Below are positions 59,308 to 64,000 of a DNA stretch of 64,000 nucleotides, piece after piece (position 1 is the stretch's first letter; each line of letters opens with the position of its first letter). The notes below the pieces were generated by a model. It was given only the letters and a program-made list of their open reading frames with translations, did not search any database and was not told where the DNA came from. The DNA is from Chryseobacterium sp. OV279 (lineage in GTDB: Bacteria > Bacteroidota > Bacteroidia > Flavobacteriales > Weeksellaceae), in contig NZ_FQUD01000006.1 in the NCBI RefSeq assembly GCF_900128945.1, forward strand, positions 217,503 through 281,502, given 5' to 3'. The translations under genes and the position numbers were made by a program.

Positions 59308-60980
59308 TTTCCTTTCATGAATTCGAAGTAGGCCTTCTGAACATCTGCGCTGTTTTTCCCGTAAGTATTTACTTCCAGGATTTTCGGCTGCAGATCAGGC
59401 TTGAAGAAATTCTCAAGAACTCTGTCCAATGTAGGTTCGTCTTCCACTTTGATGTAAGAGAATCCGAAATGTTTGGCTAAATGTTCAGCATGTTTGCGGT
59501 GTTTGGTCGCAATAAATTCATCCAGCGTATTTGGATTGGCATTTCCAGGTCCCGGAATGATCTTAAAGATATTCCCTTCCCCATTATTGAAAATGATGAT
59601 TCTTACAAATGGCGGAATATATTGGTTCCAAAGTCCGTTGATATCATAGAAAAAACCTAAATCTCCGGTGATAAGCAACGTTGGATTCGCATTCTTAATA
59701 GCAAAGCCCATCGCCGTAGAGGTTGAGCCATCTATCCCGCTGGTTCCTCTGTTACAATAGATTTTCCTCTTTCCGAAATCAAACAGCTGTGCATATCTGA
59801 TCGCTGATGAATTACTGAAATGGATATTATAGTTTTCAGGAATGGTTTGCGAAGCTTTATTAAAGAAATAAAAATCTGAAAACTCAGCTTTATTCAGGAA
59901 CAATTCGTGTTTCGCATCTTTTTTATCCCTTAAAACATCCCAAAGATTAAAATAAGGTCTCGGTTCAAGATTGATGAACTTCAAGAGTTTGGAAAAGAAA
60001 ACTTCGGGCTTCACCTCGATCTTCTCCGTCAGAGAAAAATAGGTATCCGGCTGCCATACTTCATCCAGATGCCAGTGCTGTTTCGGGCGTGCATTTCTCA
60101 GAAACTGTTTTACTTTTTTGGAAACGACGTTCTGCCCTACAGTGATCAGAAGATCCGGAGCATAGGTCTTGTAATCTTCCTCTGTAAAATTAAAGATATA
60201 ACGGTCGATATGTCTGAAAAACTTTTCATGATACAGATTGGAATTGGCTTCACTCAATACGACCACAGAATGGTTTTTCACCAGTTGTGTCAATTGATTT
60301 TCCAGTTCCGGACTGTAGTCTCTGGTTCCGACCAAAAGCATAATTCTTTGCGAAGTATGCCAGTCTGCAATTAAGTTAGACGGAATCTCGTATTCCTTAT
60401 GTCTGATCGTTTTTTCAACAGTCGGGAAAGAAGGAAGTTCTGAAACCAAGTCGTACAGTGGTTCTTCTAAAGGAATATTAATATGCACCGGTCCCTGCTT
60501 TTCAAAACAGAGCTCGATTGCTTTTTTAATGATGTCAAAATTAATGTCTTCTGCATTCTCCTTACTGTCTTCTATTAGCTGGAAGTCACCGTAAGAATGC
60601 TGATGAAAAATATCTTTCTGTCTGATGGTCTGCCCGTCAAAAATATCTACAAAATCTGTAGGTCTGTCGGCCGTCAGGATCAAAAGCGGAACATTCTGGT
60701 AAAAAGCTTCAGTCACCGCAGGATAATAATTGGCCACGGCAGAACCGCTTGTACAAGTTATCGCCACAGGTTTTTTCTCACTTATAGCCATTCCTATTCC
60801 TACAAAAGCTGCGCTTCTTTCATCTACAATACTATAACAGTTGAAGGCATCAATTTCTGAAAGATGAATCGCCAGAGGTGCATTTCTGGATCCCGGGGAA
60901 ATGATGACATCTGAAATTCCGTACTGCTGAAGAAGATGGGCAAGTATCTGAATACTTCTCTTAGAAGAATATTTTTTCAT
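59304..60980 (-). CDS. menD: Menaquinone synthesis enzyme MenD (SEPHCHC synthase)
   Basis: A 558-aa ThDP enzyme that joins isochorismate and 2-oxoglutarate. Features: VISPGSRNAPLAIHLSE and the catalytic-Glu region IVDERSAAFVGIGMA (about 53-66), CTSGSAVANYYPAVTEAFYQNVPLLILTADRP, NRGTSGIDGSTSTAMGFA and the ThDP motif ITGDLGFFYDINGL...FNNGEG. Menaquinone is the main respiratory quinone of this group. A TAAATTTG -7 box lies only 5 bp upstream (60985-60992), implying a very short or missing 5' leader. It converges on pabC with a 4-nt overlap. Confidence 0.95.
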   Translation of the reverse strand: MKKYSSKRSIQILAHLLQQYGISDVIISPGSRNAPLAIHLSEIDAFNCYSIVDERSAAFVGIGMAISEKKPVAITCTSGSAVANYYPAVTEAFYQNVPLLILTADRPTDFVDIFDGQTIRQKDIFHQHSYGDFQLIEDSKENAEDINFDIIKKAIELCFEKQGPVHINIPLEEPLYDLVSELPSFPTVEKTIRHKEYEIPSNLIADWHTSQRIMLLVGTRDYSPELENQLTQLVKNHSVVVLSEANSNLYHEKFFRHIDRYIFNFTEEDYKTYAPDLLITVGQNVVSKKVKQFLRNARPKQHWHLDEVWQPDTYFSLTEKIEVKPEVFFSKLLKFINLEPRPYFNLWDVLRDKKDAKHELFLNKAEFSDFYFFNKASQTIPENYNIHFSNSSAIRYAQLFDFGKRKIYCNRGTSGIDGSTSTAMGFAIKNANPTLLITGDLGFFYDINGLWNQYIPPFVRIIIFNNGEGNIFKIIPGPGNANPNTLDEFIATKHRKHAEHLAKHFGFSYIKVEDEPTLDRVLENFFKPDLQPKILEVNTYGKNSADVQKAYFEFMKGN

Positions 60981-60984
60981 ACAG

Positions 60985-60992
60985 CAAATTTA
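60985..60992 (-). promoter_or_regulatory. Candidate -7 box for menD
   Basis: Reads TAAATTTG on the minus strand. Transcription starting 5-7 nt downstream would begin at or next to the start codon, so a leaderless message is possible. Confidence 0.45.
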
Positions 60993-61036
60993 ACGGATAA
61001 ATACCTATTTTAAAATCATTTCAATCAAAAAAAATG

Positions 61037-61044
61037 TAATTTTG
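61037..61044 (+). promoter_or_regulatory. Candidate -7 box for the oxygenase gene
   Basis: TAATTTTG, an exact TAnnTTTG match, 20 bp before the start codon. Confidence 0.5.
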
Positions 61045-61064
61045 TAATTCGTAAATTTCTAAAA

Positions 61065-62015
61065 ATGGATAAAATACCTAGTGTAGACCTGCGTGATTTC
61101 CTTTCGGACAACCCGGAACGCAAACAGAAATTTGTAAATGAAATCGGAAAAGCTTATGAAGAAATTGGTTTTGTAGCCTTAAAAGGCCATTTTCTTGATG
61201 ACAAACTAGTAGATGAACTCTATGGAGAGGTTAAAAACTTTTTTGACCAGCCTGTAGAAACGAAGCAGAAGTATGAAATTCCAGGAATCGGTGGCCAGAG
61301 AGGTTACGTAGGATTCGGTAAAGAAACCGCCAAAGGTTTCAAAAAAGGTGATTTAAAAGAATTTTGGCATTTCGGACAGTATGTATCTGATGATTCAAAG
61401 TACAAATCAGAGTATCCGGACAACGTCATCGTTGATGAACTTCCAAAATTCAATGAAGTAGGAAAAGAAGCCTACCAGATGCTTGAAAAAACAGGCCAGT
61501 CTGTATTAAGAGCTTTGGCTATCTATCTTGGTCTGGATGAATTTTATTTTGATGATAAAATCGCAGAAGGAAATTCTATTTTGAGACCTATCCACTATCC
61601 ACCCATCACTCAGGAACCAGATGACGCAGTAAGAGCTGCTGCTCACGGTGACATTAACCTGATTACCCTTTTAATGGGATCTCAGGGGAAAGGCTTACAG
61701 GTTCAGAACCACAATGGAGACTGGATCGATGCTATCGCAGAACCGGATGAATTGGTGATCAACGTCGGAGATATGCTGTCAAGACATACCAACAACAAAT
61801 TGAAATCTACGATTCATAGAGTGGTTAACCCGCCTAGAGAATTATGGGGGACTTCAAGGTACTCAATCCCGTTCTTTATGCATCCCGTAAGCGGAATGTC
61901 GCTAAATGCTCTTGAAAACTGTGTTGACGAAAACAATCCTAAGTTATATGAAGATACAACGGCGGGAGAATTTTTACATGAAAGACTTATTGAATTAGGA
62001 CTTATCAAAAAGTAA
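61065..62015 (+). CDS. Isopenicillin-N-synthase-family 2-oxoglutarate/Fe(II) oxygenase
   Basis: A 316-aa enzyme. The N-terminal DIOX_N domain (about 5-110: PSVDLRDFLSDN...YEEIGFVALKGH) is followed by the Fe(II)/2OG domain. The iron ligands are HGDINLITLL (HxD, near 187-189) and STIHRVVNPP (distal His, near 245). RYSIPFFMHP gives the RxS pair for 2-oxoglutarate. This pattern favours a 2-oxoglutarate-dependent enzyme over true isopenicillin N synthase. The substrate is unknown. It ends 7 bp before a large bidirectional hairpin. Confidence 0.88.
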   Translation: MDKIPSVDLRDFLSDNPERKQKFVNEIGKAYEEIGFVALKGHFLDDKLVDELYGEVKNFFDQPVETKQKYEIPGIGGQRGYVGFGKETAKGFKKGDLKEFWHFGQYVSDDSKYKSEYPDNVIVDELPKFNEVGKEAYQMLEKTGQSVLRALAIYLGLDEFYFDDKIAEGNSILRPIHYPPITQEPDDAVRAAAHGDINLITLLMGSQGKGLQVQNHNGDWIDAIAEPDELVINVGDMLSRHTNNKLKSTIHRVVNPPRELWGTSRYSIPFFMHPVSGMSLNALENCVDENNPKLYEDTTAGEFLHERLIELGLIKK

Positions 62016-62021
62016 CATAAA

Positions 62022-62091
62022 AAAGTCAATAATTGATCTGTATTTTGGTTATCAGCCTGATGTTGATACCTTCAGATTAATTATTGACTTT
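62022..62091. terminator. Long bidirectional terminator hairpin
   Basis: A 19-bp stem (62022-62040 with 62073-62091, one G-U wobble) encloses an inner hairpin (GGTTATCA...TGATACC). T-rich tracts lie on both sides. It separates the convergent oxygenase and 62-aa peptide genes. Confidence 0.85.
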
Positions 62092-62113
62092 CATTTTTTA
62101 TCGTGGAAGCAGG

Positions 62114-62302
62114 TTAAAAACCAAGCCCGCAAGACATTCTCTCACATGAAAGACTACAGCTGTTAAAACGGTAGCATCCTGTTCCCATACTATTCAGTTC
62201 TGCACAGGGATCTTCGAAAGTATCTCTTATTTCAAAACAATTTCTTGATCCTCCACTAATCTCTTTCAGATCTTTTCGATCAATTTTCTTTAGATTCTTC
62301 AT
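62114..62302 (-). CDS. GG-leader Cys-rich peptide (62 aa)
   Basis: Leader MKNLKKIDRKDLKEISGG with the double glycine at 17-18, then a 44-residue core with six cysteines: C-x10-C-x9-C-x5-C-x3-C-x4-C. The leader is clearly of the same family as the locus A peptides, but the core is unrelated in sequence. It lies 176 bp downstream of the 90-aa peptide gene on the same strand. No exporter or maturation gene is seen nearby. Confidence 0.75.
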   Translation of the reverse strand: MKNLKKIDRKDLKEISGGSRNCFEIRDTFEDPCAELNSMGTGCYRFNSCSLSCERMSCGLGF

Positions 62303-62478
62303 AGTTATAGTTTGTATTAATTACTGAAGACATCGGAAACCGTTAAAACAGGTTGAAAAGCTATATTCTAACGGTTATTTTAATTTTAGACATCCCAACC
62401 ATCAAAATAGCTGTAAAGCTGTTTAAAATTGTTCTTATAACTCTCTCTTTTATCTTCAGGTTTCATTACATTTTAAAA
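62303..62478. other. Gap between two GG-peptide genes
   Basis: AT-rich sequence of 176 bp. A separate promoter for the 62-aa gene could lie here, but I find no exact TAnnTTTG box or copy of the conserved element. Confidence 0.4.
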
Positions 62479-62751
62479 TTATCCAGTTATACAATAAAAC
62501 TCCGGACATGGAGTGGTCTGCGTAACAGTTCCCCATGGGCAAATACATGTATAGGTATCACCCCCTTGTCCAGGGCCTCCACCACCAGTTCCAGGATCTA
62601 CATACGGTACACATCTACCCCCTGAGCAGATATGTCCTGCCGAACATCCTCCAGTTCCTGGTCCTTCGCCTTCAAAACAGAAAGATGGATTTAGATTTCC
62701 GGCAGAAATTCTCTTTTGATCTACACGGGAAAGTTTTTTTAAATTTTTCAT
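62479..62751 (-). CDS. Gly/Cys-rich GG-leader-type peptide (90 aa), first gene of locus B
   Basis: Leader MKNLKKLSRVDQKRISAG ends in Ala-Gly in place of Gly-Gly. The 72-residue core is rich in glycine (DPGTGGGGPGQGGD) with eight cysteines, including CSAGHICSGGRC and CICPWG. It is longer than the other family members. The conserved element at 62773-62800 lies upstream, the same as before locus A. Function unknown. Confidence 0.72.
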   Translation of the reverse strand: MKNLKKLSRVDQKRISAGNLNPSFCFEGEGPGTGGCSAGHICSGGRCVPYVDPGTGGGGPGQGGDTYTCICPWGTVTQTTPCPEFYCITG

Positions 62752-62772
62752 AGTTCTTTGTTTTTGATGTTT

Positions 62773-62800
62773 CCTACTCTATAAGCTTTTCGGATATCGC
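62773..62800 (-). promoter_or_regulatory. Conserved upstream element of GG-peptide locus B
   Basis: On the plus strand it begins CCTACTCTATAAGCTTTTCG and ends near TCGC. It matches 37741-37768 at 23 of 28 positions, with similar placement 22 bp before the first gene of the locus. Sequence outside the element is much less alike. Confidence 0.6.
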
Positions 62801-63015
62801 TTTGATTTATCTAAAATTAAATATTTTTAGTTAATAACCAAAGACTTAACTTAATTTATTCACTATATGATGAAATTTTATGCATCAACTTCACATTTAT
62901 GTTGACTAATATTTATAGTCCCATAAAATTTAATACTAAAACCTACCATATTTTATTTTAGTTAATAATATTTTAATTATATTTACTTTACTATCAAATT
63001 TTTAATTAAAACAAT

Positions 63016-63177
63016 ATGAAAAATCTAAAAAAACTAGACAAAGGCCAATTAAAAAGCATCTCCGGTGCAGGAGCAATTAAACTTCCTGAACCTGAATTCT
63101 GTATGTATTACTGTAACGGTACCGTAGTTTGCGCAACTTGCAGTGATGACTTCAAATGTCCGGACAACACTATGTAA
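63016..63177 (+). CDS. GG-leader-type Cys-rich peptide (53 aa)
   Basis: MKNLKKLDKGQLKSISGAG leader (Gly-Ala-Gly at the processing site), then a short core with five cysteines (FCMYYC, VVCATC, KC). It is the only plus-strand member and is divergent from locus B across 264 bp. It lacks the conserved upstream element. A strong terminator follows. Confidence 0.72.
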   Translation: MKNLKKLDKGQLKSISGAGAIKLPEPEFCMYYCNGTVVCATCSDDFKCPDNTM

Positions 63178-63201
63178 GATTGAAAAATCAGAAAGAATAA
63201 G

Positions 63202-63229
63202 AAAACCGCCCTTTTTAGAGCGGTTTTTT
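63202..63229 (+). terminator. Terminator of the 53-aa peptide gene
   Basis: AAAACCGC-CCTTTTTAGA-GCGGTTTT followed by TT. Confidence 0.85.
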
Positions 63230-63491
63230 GTTTTATGGAGACTTGATCCATTTATACTGAATAAAACTTCTCATATGACACCGTAATGTCTTAACCAAGT
63301 TGAAATAATAAGTTACACAGTAAAGATTAATATGAGAAACACTTACTACCAGGTTATATAGAATCCTTTAAGTTAAAATAATCCAAGGCTATCATTAACT
63401 GATAATATAAACTCTCGCAAATTAAACGGATTGAGCAGATACCTTTTAATTGTGAAAAAGAATAGATGGAAAATCCTGAAGTATAGGTTTT

Positions 63492-63540
63492 GGCTAAAGC
63501 CTTTTTGCAATGGTTAGTGGTAAGCGGGCTAAAGCCCGCT
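63492..63540. repeat. REP-like pair of GGCTAAAGCC palindromes
   Basis: GGCTAAAGCC at 63492-63501 and AGCGGGC-TAAA-GCCCGCT at 63523-63540. They share the same loop and differ in stem length. They lie in non-coding DNA and have no T-tract directly after the second hairpin. Confidence 0.6.
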
Positions 63541-63690
63541 CCTATTGAATATAATAGGGTAAATATAGAATCAGTGTATTGGGAACTGTTAGTCTAAGGG
63601 TTCGGGAGGATTCAACCAGGATGGATGGTATTGGAATCGTGTTTAGCTATAAGGTATAGATTATAAATGATCACATGGATCACAACGACG

Positions 63691-63739
63691 TGCTTATTGC
63701 TTATTGCTTATTGCTTATTGCTTATTGCTTATTGCTTAT
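63691..63739 (+). repeat. Tandem array of seven TGCTTAT heptamers
   Basis: Seven perfect copies of TGCTTAT in a row (49 bp), followed by a partial TGC. It lies in the gap downstream of the 5S terminator. Confidence 0.9.
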
Positions 63740-63795
63740 TGCCAAGGTAGTTGGTATAGATATGGTTTGGATATTGGTTGATATAGGTATAAAAC

Positions 63796-63830
63796 AAAAA
63801 AGTCTCACACATTGCTGTATGAGACTTTTT
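63796..63830 (-). terminator. Terminator of the rRNA operon
   Basis: Minus strand: AAAAAGTCTCA-TACAGCAATGTG-TGAGACTTTTT followed by TG and T's. An 11-bp perfect stem, 8 bp after the 5S 3' end. Confidence 0.9.
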
Positions 63831-63838
63831 AATAAAAA

Positions 63839-63944
<106 letters not shown>

Positions 63945-64000
63945 AAGAAGGTATATAAGATATCAGAAGATAGATTTCAGATATCAGACTTTAAGTCTGG

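Larger units (their letters stand above)
63230..63795. other. Repeat-bearing non-coding region before the rRNA operon end
   Basis: No gene is supported over about 565 bp. It contains two GGCTAAAGCC-type hairpins (63492-63540) and a heptamer tandem array (63691-63739). The remainder is AT-rich with no clear signal. Confidence 0.55.

Noticed and set aside
62353..62625. 90-codon plus-strand ORF in locus B
   Set aside because: Antisense to the 90-aa peptide gene, no recognisable start signal; the minus-strand frame has the clear leader.
63691..63739. CRISPR array
   Set aside because: The units are seven-base perfect tandem repeats without spacers. No other repeat-spacer pattern or cas gene was seen in the window.

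Overview
The window reads as chromosomal DNA of a low-GC Bacteroidota, most likely a Chryseobacterium-type flavobacterium. The reasons are many promoters with the phylum's TAnnTTTG -7 box, the Bacteroidota versions of BamD, LptE, RpoZ and DUF5686, a tricorn-like S41 protease, MenD, and short 'MKNLKKL...GG' leader peptides. The genus is inferred from family resemblance only. The window opens inside coaBC and closes at the 3' end of an rRNA operon (5S on the minus strand).

Left part (1-26.7 kb), mostly minus strand. bamD-rpoZ-coaBC comes first, then a TetR regulator divergent from a tatD-like/tcdA/rnpA operon. A packed eight-gene run follows from miaB down to a secreted TPR protein; it includes a sigma-54 activator, LptE and an acidic 692-aa protein. 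Beyond it lie two small secreted TonB-C-like proteins, a poxB-MFS pair, lysA behind a possible attenuator, a DnaQ-type exonuclease fused to a degraded GIY-YIG-like module, a HerA-like ATPase, and a plus-strand sulfur/redox cluster (metallo-beta-lactamase/rhodanese, rhodanese lipoprotein, thioredoxin).

Middle (26.7-39 kb). rseP is followed by two copies of tRNA-Asn(GUU), nearly identical with promoter and terminator, which bracket the S41 protease and a small AAA ATPase. A gene-free stretch after the second tRNA carries eight DnaA-box-like 9-mers in 285 bp, a candidate replication origin or DnaA-binding locus. DUF5686, three tandem cysteine-rich GG-leader peptides (one frameshifted) and rplU-rpmA follow.

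Right part (39-64 kb). Here are a metalloprotease lipoprotein, an acyltransferase, miaE, DUF502, tryptophanase, a FAD monooxygenase/aminotransferase pair, a TonB receptor, a PQQ-type sugar dehydrogenase, an autoregulated BlaI-BlaR1 pair, uvrB, membrane proteins, pabB-pabC-like genes, menD, a 2-oxoglutarate/IPNS-family oxygenase, and a second locus of three GG-leader peptides. After these come repeats and 5S rRNA.

The most unusual content is the set of six GG-leader cysteine-rich small genes at two loci 25 kb apart. They have no modification or export gene beside them, and the lead gene of each minus-strand locus is preceded by the same roughly 28-bp upstream element. The DnaA-box cluster and the lysA leader are the next most interesting.
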